Assembly: GCA_963693285.1 (NCBI GenBank)
Contig: OY848918.1
Coordinates: 13,762,263 to 13,826,262, forward strand
Length of the DNA: 64,000 nt
Source: Xestospongia muta
Taxonomy: Eukaryota; Porifera; Demospongiae; Haplosclerida; Petrosiidae
Direction of reading: 5' to 3'
This document shows positions 27,001 through 37,651 of this stretch, in pieces; position 1 is the first letter of the stretch; each line of letters starts with the position of its first letter. Position numbers and translations under genes: made by a program. Under the pieces are notes generated by a model. It did not search any database. It saw nothing but the letters and a program-made list of their open reading frames with translations, and was not told the DNA's origin.

Positions 27001-30000
27001 CACATTGTGATCCAGGCACCAGCGAACTCTGGTTCCAACTTCTACAATTACTGTAGTTCCCCGAGCAAGCGCCCACCTCTATGTAAGCACCCACCCCTTT
27101 ATTTTTGTCCTTAAAGAAAAATGTCAATTCCCGTGCAAGCGCCCACCCTCTTAGATTTGTGGTTATTGTGGTTATTATCACGTTTTGAGCAATGACAAAT
27201 AAGTTAGGCTAGCAATTTTCTAAGTTTAGACATTATAGTTTTGTTGTCTTTTGTTCCGTTTGGAATTGAAAAGGTCAGCTCACTTCTAAACTGCCTTGCT
27301 CAATGGAGGATCTTGACTGTACAGTGTATCGTTATTGTGAGTCAAGAAGCTTGTCAAACTGCTTATCCCATTTTCTAATATGCTTTCTGTCTACACCGTA
27401 CTTCTTTGCTATAGCAGATACATTGTACTCTGGGTGAGTTCTCAGAGCCTTCTACACCATACAATATGGAATTTCATGGTTAATTAATTATTTATAAGTG
27501 GGCACTTACTAGAAGGCATTTTTGAAAAATTGCGTGTAAGTGCCCATCCCTTTCAAATTCCAAATGAACTGTAGGTGCCCATGGGCGCTTACTCGGGGAA
27601 CTACGGTATAAGGGAACATTTAGCATAATTTTACTGACTGTTTGTGGTGCTCAATACTGCTTCACCCTTCTTGATATTGGAGATATTGGAAGGCAAAGTG
27701 ATGGAGGAGTTTTGGTTAATTCTGCCTTTGGCCGGTCATTGGAGAGTGGGTCCTTGTCTTTGCCTTGCCCTAAGCCGCTTCCTGGTCAGTCATGTTCAGT
27801 ACCATGTTATTTTGTTGATGACTCAGCATTTCCACTGAAGACCTACATGTTGCGTCCATTCCTTGGAACGTTTTTATCAGAAGACAAACAAATCTTTAAT
27901 TATCGTTTGTCCAGGGCTTGCTGAGTGATCGAAAACACTTTTGCAATCATGGCAACAAAATTTAGAATTTTTAGAAGATCTATTGCTGCTAATCCAGACG
28001 AAGTAACCAAGATCACTCAAGCAACCTGTTGTTTGCACAACTACTTACGGATATCCAAGATAAACAATCCTCCATCTGCTCGTTTTTATTGCCCTCCAGG
28101 ATTTGTTCACGTAGAAAGTAATGACGGAAACGTCATTCTTGGTGACTGGAGGTCAGAAATTTCATCTAGTGCACTGCAAAGTGTACAGCGTACTGGCAGC
28201 AACACCTACTCTTGGTCAGCTTCTGACTTGCGAGACAGCATTATGACTTTTATGATCACTCCTCAAGGGAAAGTATCATGGCAGTATGCTCATGTCTGTA
28301 GCCATGGCAATCGACTTCAATCATGATTGGATTTTGATTGTACTTACATGTGTTATTATTAATTTCAATGTACATTTCAATAGATTTTACAAGTTACTGC
28401 ATGTCATAGTTATAAGAGGAAAGGGGAGGGTACTGGATTTCATATAGCACTTGTTCAATCTTCAGTCTAGCTAGTGATACTTGATCAGGGGAGAATTTTC
28501 GTAATCGTTCAGCCACACTTAAACCATAGAGGCTGGCTTCGTCTTGTTCAGACTTGAGGTGACGTAAAATTTCCAAATCAACTTCATCAGCTTCACACTT
28601 CCTTTTTTTCACCACTTGCTGAAGGACAAACTATGATGTAAAATAGCTATATACTGTGCTCCACATACCCCTGATTAGTAGTGATATGGGTGTTAAAGAC
28701 TTTCCCTCATCTGTGGGTGTCAAGGACTCCACCTCCTCACTCACACAAGATGACAGTGTCATAGGATTCTGTTGAGAATCCGTGATTTGTGACTCTGATG
28801 TCTCCAAACTTTCTTGTGACTCAGGTCCTTCAGTCGAGTCAACATTACCTATTGTACTAAAAGAACTGTGATTTCTTTATTTACTATTAATAATTACTCA
28901 CTTTCTGTGTCTTATGAAGTCCCGAAGAAACATCATATGCTCTAGAAGTTTCCATGGGACAGTACTCTTGGCGGCACTGCCTGTTGGCTTCTTCTTCTTT
29001 TTAATTTCTCTGACAAACCTGTCCCTAAGAGCCTTCCACCTCTGCTGTACTTCATCAACTATATAGTAAAATTTTTGTAATAAATAAATACAATATTAAA
29101 ATAACTCACCTTTTCTATCAAGACTACTTTTCATGCAATGATTGCCTTTTCTTCAGGAGTAAATCTATCATAGCCTCCTTGAGTATGTTTCTTAGTAGTC
29201 ATCTCACTTGCAACGTTGTCTTGTCTTTACATCTTTGTTTGTCAACAAAATAGAACTTGAGGGAACTTTAGAAGACCTTCGGGATCTGGCAAATCATCAT
29301 GTTTTTTGAAATATTTGAACAAAGTAGCCATTGTGGCGTGTGCCAATCATACCACGCCTTTTACATGACACGCCCATTTTTCTAAGGAATATAAATGTTT
29401 GCAGATTTTTAATTTTGCGAATTTGCTCAAATCGCGAAATTCACGAAATTTGTGAAATTAAATCCCCACTAAATATACCACATATACGGTATAACACTCT
29501 TTTGTAACAATTCCAAAATCTACCCACCCACACACACACACCATTTATATTTTATCCTTCTTTATAGACACTACCAGAGATACCAGTAAAAAGTGAGGAA
29601 GAAGTTTCTTCAACAACAATAGATGAGACTGCACTCAATAATAAAGATACATCTACTGTACCACCTCCTCCTCCGCCATCACTATCATCTGTAGTAAAGG
29701 AATCTTCACAGACTATGGTATGTTATGTGTACAAAATGTAGAACAGTAAGATCTATTGACCTTGTCAATCACTTCAATAGCTTCATCATATTTTTAACAC
29801 ACAAATTTATATATGTCCTTGTGACAATACTTTATATATGAGTAATACAGCTAACTTTAGTAATGTCAAATATATTCATTGCACTACATTAACAGTGAGT
29901 ACTAGTGGTACTTTAGAAAAGCCAAAGTTATTGTAGAAAAACAAAGTGAACAGACTAGCACTTTTGAACTGTATTGCAACATACATTAGTATCACTAGAC

Positions 30001-33000
30001 TGTATGCAGATTACGTTAAGATTACTTACTATACTCTGTCCAAGTTTAGAAGAGCCCTTATTAAAACAAAGGTGTTTTATGCATAGAATGTATGGTGAGA
30101 TATTTCCTCCCCTATTATATGCAATTAGCACTGAAGTACATTTTAATTTTATTCGTTATTTATTCACGTGGATGTCATGCAAACACACCACATTTTCTCT
30201 CATGTTCGTAAAGATGCCAAAGCAAAAGAGACTGAGGTCACAAACAAAGGAAGTTGTTGCGAATGTCTATGACTATAGTAGTACAGGTATAGGCATAAGA
30301 GTGAGTGACAGATGCCACTACTTCAAACAACATTGCATTATTGAACAGAGGCACACTTTCCTTCATCAAATGATGAAGAACTGTCAAGAGAATAGGCCAA
30401 GTCTTTACCTTGATATGAAACATTCTTTTTTAAAAGGATTTTTTCAGAACCACAGTGGCTTTATAGATATATCACTTGTTATCTGACCATTTTCTGTAAT
30501 ATTGAAAGAGTGTGTTTTATGTCCATGAGTAGGAGTATTAATTGTATATCTTTATTATTATAGGAGTCATCAGTATTGTCCCTGTTAACAGATACAACTG
30601 GCAAACATGGATCTCATATATTTGATACTAATTGTGCTATTTGTACTGGTAAACGATCTACTGATAAACAAGATTATGTTAAAACTAAAGACAAAGATAT
30701 CACTAAATTAAGGTATTACCTCATATTATGGGATATGTCATTTCATTGTTATACTCTTTATATATACCAGTTATTATTATCAAGGGTTCCAATTTAGCAA
30801 AATTTTTAATGTTTTAAAACATCTCTCCATTTTTTTGATGCACCTGCAATTATTGCATTTAATGGTTATAATTTTAACTCCCTAAATACCAATATAGAAG
30901 TGATTTTTTGCTCTCCATTAATTGAATGATCTATTAATGTACATATTATATCACTATATACATGTACTTCCATGAGTAACAAGTATATCTTACTGTTTGT
31001 AATTATTTATTACTATTGTTGTTGTTATTATTATGTAGTGTCTCATCACCTGATTCTCAAAGTCATGATCACATAGAACATATAGTGACGTCACCAGATT
31101 CCCTTAGTCAACCTTATTCTATTGTCCCTACCAATTCATTACAACCAATATGGAATGGCAATATCAGTATGCACAGTATGAAGACATTCTCAACAGTAGC
31201 CTACCCTGTCTCTGGCATAACTGAAGGATTGGATGAAGTAAGTATTTAAATCTGTACGTGTACATGTATATATTATAATTTATAAGCTGTCACATTTACT
31301 TGTAAATCATTTCCCCTTTCCTTAACTAGCACCATTTAACAACATTAACAACACAACATTGAATAATACTAATGTACTATAACTCACGAATAATCTCTGG
31401 TTCAGCTATGTCACACATTTTTATTACAGTTAATTCACCTCCTTATAATACATTATTAACAAACGTACTCATCATATAACAATTGTCGTTTGTTAAGTGT
31501 TATCTATCAAGTTGATATATAATTATATTTATTACAGATCTTACCACAAACATTACAAATTGTTGGACGTATTGCTCATGTACAAGTTTGGGATTACTTA
31601 GATAAATTGAAAATGTCCTCATCAAAGGTAATGTACACACTATTGACTTTGTTGTAGTATGTTATAGTAAATACATGTATAAAAACCAATATACAATATA
31701 CATATTTTTTTGTTTGGTGAAAAAAAATTTAATATGAATATTTCAACCATTAACTTACCCAAGTACTCAAGTTTCTTTCTCACAATATAAAATTTGAGCA
31801 ATCATAGGTAGAGCCATGTAGTAAATCATTTGTGATATAAAATAGATTATGGTTTATTAATACATATATTTGCAGACATCAATAAAAGTTATGTCAAATA
31901 GACTCTAAATTATATAATATGTACATGTATACACAACATGTACAGTTTATTTTTGTCATATAGGAAATTCTTGTCCTTCGGTTTGATAGACTTGAAGATG
32001 ATACAAGTGCCTATAATGAAATGATGGACTATCTAATACAGAAACACAGATATGGTCAGTATTAATATGTATTACTAATACTGTCCCTTTACCTCACTGC
32101 ATGTACATGTATTTTAACTGATGTTTCCTTGTTACTAAAATTTCAAACCTACAACATGTACATGTACATTAGCAGTTGATGTGCACTAATTAGAAATGTG
32201 AACATAAAATTTACAAGCTCCACGTTACATTATTACTATAATATCGTATATTCTTTTACATGTATATGTATACGATTACAGGTGTTATTCAATGTAATGG
32301 TTTTGGACATTTAAAAGACATGTATTTTATTCCACTTCAATATGATGATCCAGTACCGGCTCAAATACTACCATTTGATGGACCAGGTACTAATATTTTA
32401 TATATGCATTTCAACCAAATATATATACATGTACACTATGTCTTACGTTTTGTCTTTCAAGTGATATTTCTTTCTCAGGTTTACCATTTAACAGACAAGA
32501 CACATTTCTATGTGTTATAACACGAACTAAACATGCTGACCATTTAGCAGATATTCCTCGTAAGCGTAAATATTCTGGACGGGTTCATTTTGGTAGTTCA
32601 CCTGAAGCTCTAACTCCACCAGTTGAGAAGAAACCAGTACAGGTACTATACAATAATAAGCTGCTATGAGTACTTGATTGAAGTACACATTTTAATTGCT
32701 GACTTTAAAATTAGAATGACATTACATCAGCACATGTACATGTATAATGTTTAATACATCTTAGATCTGTATTAGACAAGTCTCTGTTACATTTGGAGCC
32801 AAGATTTCTAATATATTATCACTGTAGTCTCACTAACATTACACAGTACCCAGGACAATCAAAAGCAGATTAATAAATTACACAGCATCAACTAAGAAAT
32901 GCCTCATACTGTTCTATTTTCAGACCAAGTTACAAGTTCTTCTATACTATTATTACTTACTGTCTTACTCTAGTTTGAACCTTTCAGTACACCTGTTAAA

Positions 33001-34596
33001 GTTTCTTTTTACGGAGACTCTAAAGACTTTACTACAAAGACATCAGAGCCAAGTAGTTTAGAATCAAATGTTGAAAAGACCACATCTGCTTTAGAGAAAG
33101 TAACTGGATTATCACAGTCAGGTATAAAATCCATTTTGTCAACACTAAGTGATGAGAAACTGCAAGAATTAGCATCAGCTATGTCAACTATTCAACCACA
33201 AGAACAACAGTCTGCTGTTGCTGCAAGCGTGACAACACAGAAAAATGTTGAGGCTACAGATGCTGACGTTGTTGACAATAAATCACGACCTACTCTAGAT
33301 GAAAGGTTATCAGCTACTTTTGGTCTCCAATCTAAATATCCAGCAACAAACCACCAACCCACACATCCAATGAACAATCCACCAGCCATCACCCCTCAAG
33401 ATGGAACTAGTAATGTTCCTCTCCCTCCAATGGCTCGACCTCAAATTGGTCCACCTTCTGGCTACTCATCTATACCATCAACTGATAGTCATGGTAGTTT
33501 AGTACCATCAGACCAGAGCTATAGAAGACAAGAGCCATCGTATCCAAGGTCGTCACCATCATATTATTCCAGGCCTGATTCATCATATAATGATCAACGT
33601 CCTTCTTATAATGTGAATAGACCATGTGAAGATCAGTATTATAATAGGTCTAGTAATGAACATTATGATCAACCACCACCATCATACAGAGAAGACTATC
33701 ATGACAATAGATATTGGAGAGAAAGAGGTATGTACAACACCTATCGATTTACATGTACACGTATTTAAAAATGCATGTAAGTGTAGTTATGCCATATGAT
33801 GATACATGGGGTTTGATATAGACCTTTTATTATGGTCAATGCTAATATAACGAATTGTTCCTTCTGATGGCAACTATCAGTCCAATTTAAATTAAGTAAA
33901 CTTTTTCGTTTTAAATTAATTTTCATTCATCTAACAGGAAATAAAAATTAAATTCCTTAAAGATTAAAACATTATAAAATTTAATTTCCATCCACCCACA
34001 TGTACTCTGAAGCAGTGAATTGAAATTGCCAATGAATATATTTGTCATACATACCTCTTCTAGATGACTGAAGGATTTGCCAGATCTTTTCATTGGTAAT
34101 AATAATGGCAGTTGGTAGGATGCTCCTCAATCATAGATAGTTCTTGATATAGGTCCAATTCAGACTGGCAAATTTGAAATAATATTCAAGTAGAGAAGAT
34201 ATCTCTCAGTTGGTCTCTTACTAGAATATTGGCAACTTTAGTCACACTTAAAAACACAGTCACATTCAATTTAAATGAATATTATTAATGACTAATAAAA
34301 TTTAAACATTAATTGCACTAAAGCAAATATTTTAGCTTACAAAAATGTCATATACTGTAATAGAAAGTTTTCAGATGTTTACCACTTCCAACTACATTTA
34401 TAATTAGCTACATTATATAATGTACATTCACAAATATGTGTTTAGCCATTTATTCTTTTAATTAGATCCTTCAGGATATAGAAGACATGAAAGGTATTCA
34501 ACTCACGACAGATATGAGAGGAGACATGACTATCATCGGAGGGATACACATCATTCCTCTCATCATCGTACTAGTAGATGGTCTAATGATACTTAA
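18027..34596 (+). CDS. DIDO1: DIDO1/PHF3-family transcription regulator (PHD - zinc knuckle - TFIIS-M - SPOC)
   Basis: Nuclear proteins of this family bind histone H3 tails through PHD and the RNA polymerase II C-terminal domain through SPOC. Twenty coding exons join in frame from ATG 18027 to TAA 34594-34596. Exons 1-2 are acidic and contain a basic patch, RRSKRLRQK. The PHD finger spans exons 3-4 (19883-19997, 20392-20513; [19 protein letters not shown]). A Cys-rich knuckle in exon 6 (CTGPGCDKL...[10 protein letters not shown]) matches the DIDO1 motif ending in YCSNDCILKH. The TFIIS central domain covers exons 8-11 (22742-24895; [20 protein letters not shown]). A polyproline stretch lies in exon 12 (29568-29717). 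SPOC is in exons 15-18 (31538-32642; [25 protein letters not shown]). Exon 19 is Pro/Ser/Tyr-rich, and exon 20 ends in an Arg/His-rich tail. CXXC1 was considered, but it lacks SPOC. The intron 24896-29567 holds a minisatellite and a composite transposon. Confidence 0.88.
18395..18424. repeat. TA/TG microsatellite in DIDO1-like intron 1
   Basis: A short TATATA run is followed by about ten TG dinucleotides. The rest of intron 1 (18297-18985) shows nothing recognisable. Confidence 0.85.
19641..19696. repeat. Exact tandem duplication, 2 x 28 bp
   Basis: The 28-base unit starting gtgtgtgcaaattttagcgc occurs twice in direct succession without mismatch in DIDO1-like intron 2. The core tttagcgctta resembles short motifs often found at mobile-element ends, but no partner terminus was seen. 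Confidence 0.9.
20514..21839. other. DIDO1-like intron 4, no recognised content
   Basis: About 1.3 kb between the PHD exon and the [15 protein letters not shown] exon. Neither coding sequence nor repeats are visible, apart from short atgcatatta triplications near 20650. Confidence 0.6.
22907..23473. repeat. 25-26 bp minisatellite filling DIDO1-like intron 8
   Basis: About 22 copies of a unit of the form gtagatcatgataatacatg plus aacat or tacat. Each unit holds two small palindromes (atcatgat and acatgt). The array starts within about 20 bases of the donor (22890) and runs to the acceptor (…ctgtag before 23474), so the intron is almost entirely repeat. Confidence 0.95.
24903..25541. repeat. 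9/27-bp minisatellite just inside DIDO1-like intron 11
   Basis: The array is built from 9-mers of two types, tacatagtg and tatgtgcaa/g, mostly in 27-bp triplets. Because the unit is a multiple of three and has few stop codons, four overlapping frames of more than 200 codons are open on both strands. None is a plausible gene. It begins about 10 bases after the donor at 24896. Confidence 0.95.
25860..26150 (+). pseudogene. HIRAN-like domain fragment
   Basis: The frame contains [20 protein letters not shown], then [13 protein letters not shown] and [18 protein letters not shown]. This recalls a HIRAN-like domain seen in marine invertebrate proteins of the pattern VVGHxPR...GGxIxCxVTGxRRYSxDLPQGG. 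HIRAN domains typically bind DNA ends or modified DNA. A stop codon (TGA at 26027-26029) interrupts the GIRxYSFDL segment, and part of the domain between SAIRGH and VGHV is missing. The family name is from memory of the motif and needs a profile search. Confidence 0.5.
27051..27606. mobile_element. Nested 556-bp element with TA target duplication
   Basis: The ends ctgtagttccccgagcaagc and (reverse complement) ccgtagttccccgagtaagc match at all but two of 20 positions. The element is flanked by TA at 27049-27050 and 27607-27608. Removing it with one TA restores the nuclease reading FYNYKGTFS, the family consensus, which fixes the target duplication as 2 bp. TA duplication fits the Tc1/mariner/pogo group. 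Confidence 0.88.
27342..27450 (-). pseudogene. Helix-turn-helix remnant inside the nested element
   Basis: The minus strand reads [20 protein letters not shown] followed by [13 protein letters not shown]. This is a helix-turn-helix of the type found at the N-terminus of pogo/CENP-B-like transposases and Brinker-type proteins. No DDE domain remains, so the element is non-autonomous. Confidence 0.6.
28394..29202 (-). pseudogene. MADF (Myb/SANT-like) DNA-binding protein of the Harbinger element
   Basis: The second Harbinger gene normally encodes a Myb/SANT/MADF protein that brings the nuclease to the transposon ends. The start at about 29202 reads [20 protein letters not shown]. After a gap the MADF core follows, with [20 protein letters not shown] and [15 protein letters not shown] (about 28910-29060). 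A further exon lies at about 28680-28850, and the C-terminal exon [20 protein letters not shown] ends at 28394. An in-frame TGA follows KAIIA near the start, so it is probably inactive unless spliced around. Confidence 0.65.
29974..30486 (+). pseudogene. Possible transposase-like relic in DIDO1-like intron 12
   Basis: Within the intron 29718-30563 an open frame of 170 codons includes [21 protein letters not shown], which resembles the start of helix-turn-helix transposon proteins (RLRSxTREIVxNVYxF). Other parts of the frame do not resemble anything I know. The reading is weak and rests on this one motif. Confidence 0.3.
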
Positions 34597-35190
34597 TACT
34601 TCACATTAATACTTCCTCTTACTATTATATTTTCTTTTCAACTTATTTCTAATACATTACGTGATATATCTATTGGATAATAGCCACAATGAACTAAAAA
34701 ATAATTCTTACTTTGAAAATAATTCCAAGTCGATGAAAGCTGTAAAGCACATGCAGCTGTGCTATATAGTACAGGAATATACTTGATTCTGTCTCAAAGA
34801 TCAACTCTTAATATTCTCAGTCCCTTCTATATTACATGAAAGGGGCAGGGTCTGGGACCAATTCTGTTCCTTTATACACTGTTGATTCAAATAATTCTGG
34901 TGATTTGATGAGAAAACATTAGTTAATAGAGTAAACGAAAATAATAAAGCCAGTAACTTTTTAGGAGGTGTATATTTCAATAAGAAATTAATGTTTATAC
35001 CCTAAACCCTAAATATTAGAACCTAAATCACGTGTGTCGAGTTATGACCTCATTATGTTGTCGCTTAGCAATGAGAATGCCATGCCCACTTAACAGGCTT
35101 TTTATAATAAAAGGTTGGACTTAATTAATTTACTTAATATTAATTAATTAATTATTAATTAATTATTTGAGGAACTAATCGTTTGCTATC
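34597..35190. other. Intergenic: DIDO1-like 3' end to Roc-COR-like 5' end
   Basis: It should contain the 3' untranslated region of the upstream gene and the promoter of the next. A TTAATTAA-rich run lies at about 35115-35168, directly before the start codon region. A short ccctaaaccctaaa at about 34999 is too short to be telomeric. Confidence 0.6.
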
Positions 35191-37619
35191 ATGGCTTTCT
35201 CTGGTAAAGTAGACGAAAAGAAAAACACAGACACTACAAGTGATCACACTCAAACTTCAGAGGAAAAATACGCAAAGGTAGGAATTTAAGTATAATAGTT
35301 ATATGTTACGGCCCGTTTTGAAACAGCTGACCACTTTAAACCCGTACGTACTACATAGAACCCAATTTTGGCAAGGTTGCTTTTGACCTAGTTTGATCAT
35401 GTCGATAGAATGGCATGTAACGGCGATTCTTGTATTTTTTCTGTTTCAAAGCTACCTATTTAAAGACTAGCTGGCCAAAGCCGGTTTGCAATCGAGCCAT
35501 TGCTATATAATATATATACCATGTCTTCAAGTTGTATGTATAACTGTTTTGGACTTACTCAGAATGATATTGCCTTTCATATACACTGAGAAATCATGGT
35601 ACAAGCAAGGATGTATCTAATTTATTAAGCCTAGACCCTTCTCTTTTTTGATGTACGAGAAAGGCCTAATATAACAAAGGCCACATAGTACAAATGGTAG
35701 TCAGATTCGACTACCTAGATTCCAGGAAATGTGGGCAACAGGAAGAAACAAGTTATTGTACTAGCTGTTAAAATTCTTCCTGCACAGCAAAGGAAAGGAA
35801 GGGTCTAACTCAATAAACTAAGTAGTATGTCCATCATAACTCAAGAATTCATATAGTTACACTAAGGAGTAGTGATGTAATGTTCACAATTATGTAAAAC
35901 CTCATGTGATCTCATAAGATAGTTGTATAAATCATGAATATTGTTTGTGGCATATAACTCATCTATATTGTCTTACTATAAGCTTGTGCACGGTGAGAGA
36001 TATATGGCCTATATTTAAGCTGTTGACACTTTCATGTTCTTATAAACTATAATATCGTTAAAGCACAGTAGTCTTGTCCCCAGACTCTCACCTCCCCCCC
36101 TCCCAAGCAAAAAGGCAGTCCGGTGCATTTGTTTCAAATTCTTGGTCATCTCAGGAATGGCTTATGTAGCAAACTTGTTTGTGTATTTTTTCTGTGGAAA
36201 CAATATTTCATGTACTAGTAATAGAATTAAGTTATAATTATGTCATAGTTAATGGTTGTCTTCTTTAATTTGGTCATTTCAAACACAGACTTTATAATTA
36301 TAACAACTACATTAGGAATGGTAGTTTTAGTCTCGGAATTATCATGATTTTACAAATTCACATGACATGTAACCATTAGTATATGATTAGATGGAGTTGG
36401 CAACATAGAAAAATTTTAAAGTTCCATCTGCTGATATCGTTGACAATAAATCACAACCTGCTTTAAGTGAAAGACTATTGGCTACTTTTGGTCTCCAATC
36501 TAAGTAGCCAGCAACAGACTATAATCACCCACATATCCAATGAACAACCCACCAACCATCACTCCTCAAGAAGGAGCTAGTAATTTTCCTTTTCCACCAA
36601 TAATCCAATCTCTATTTGGTCCACCTTCTGGTTGCTCATCTATGCCATTGTCTGATACTCCTGGTAGCTTGCTTCAAACATTTCACTCAAAACTGATCAA
36701 AATATTTGTAGAATTTCATTTGTCCAGAACCCATGAAGGAACAATTCATGATATGACATTGTTAGTCATTATTAATAATTATTATTTCTTCGTTAAAACA
36801 CTTTCACTTTCATCAGTTGGCTGAACATAGTGGAAGCTCATAGCCTTCTACCATGTTTCAGGTTTCTCTATATTTTTCTCTATATTTGATATCACTGAAG
36901 CACTTGCTTTAAAAAAATAAACAATTTAATAAAAATATTTTCTAAAATATGAAGCAAATTTAGGGATGACTAATATCAGATGTCCAATATAAAAATGCAA
37001 ACAAGATAGATGGCAATTGTATTATCCCTACATATAGCACAGATAGCACAAACAAAATTTATTAAAGATATTTACCAACTATCAAAATTACTTAAATAAC
37101 ATCAGTGATGTGCTGTTGCAATCTATGCCTGTGCTATTATGTAGGAATGAGCCATCCCTATCCTATCTTGTATGCATTGTTTGTATTGGACTGATAGTAG
37201 CCGTCCCTATATATACATTTACTTCATTTATTAGATTATTAGAAAATGTTTTATTTACTTGTGCGTATGTGAGTAGTAGAGTTAATTTTAATGTTCTACT
37301 TGACTCATTGCTGAGGACGTCTATGACACTCAGTGAGAAAAGTTGATTATTGAAAAAAAAAAATATATATATATATATGTAATGTTTAGAGCTGACATTA
37401 ACCAGCACAATACTTTCAAGCAGTTTCTATGCATAATTTAAATTACCCAATCTATTTTGACAGGACATAAGTGCCAGTATCAAGGCTGAGGTTGAGGGGA
37501 TAACTACAAAGGCAGAACAAGAAACTCATAATGTTGATCAACAATCTACTTCACTGGTTTTAGCTGCAGCTGGGTCAAGGGTGGAAGATATAGACAAACC
37601 AGAACATCCCATTCCAAGT

Positions 37620-37651
<32 letters not shown>

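Larger units (their letters stand above)
26490..28325 (+). pseudogene. PIF/Harbinger nuclease (HARBI1-like, DDE_Tnp_4), broken
   Basis: Harbinger nucleases cut and rejoin transposon DNA with a partner DNA-binding protein. The N-terminal region ([34 protein letters not shown]) leads to the first catalytic Asp in GAIDGKH (26982-27002). After the interrupting element the frame resumes at KGTFSIILL and reaches the second Asp in GRQSDGG, then the Glu in VIENTF (27925-27942). Breaks: a frameshift near 26900, TGA in place of Trp near 26962, insertion of the 556-bp element at 27051, and TGA at 27922 where the family has Arg (a CGA to TGA transition). It cannot make a functional product as it stands. 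Confidence 0.85.
25700..29491. mobile_element. Composite transposon in DIDO1-like intron 11 (Harbinger genes inside imperfect inverted termini)
   Basis: The left end (tactgtatacatggtacatt at 25700) and the reverse complement of the right end (taccgtatatgtggtatatt, ending 29491) match imperfectly over about 30 bases, and both ends adjoin TA. Just inside both ends are AT-rich stretches containing gcgaattt/aaattcgc-like sequence. Enclosed are a HIRAN-like fragment, a Harbinger nuclease pseudogene interrupted by a smaller element, and an antisense MADF gene. A second possible Harbinger left end (ggctgattcacactagaata) lies near 26333. The structure may therefore be one transposon inside another; the boundaries are inference. 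Confidence 0.6.

Noticed and set aside
34995..35015. ccctaaaccctaaa resembling telomere repeat
   Set aside because: Only two units, in ordinary intergenic DNA between genes.
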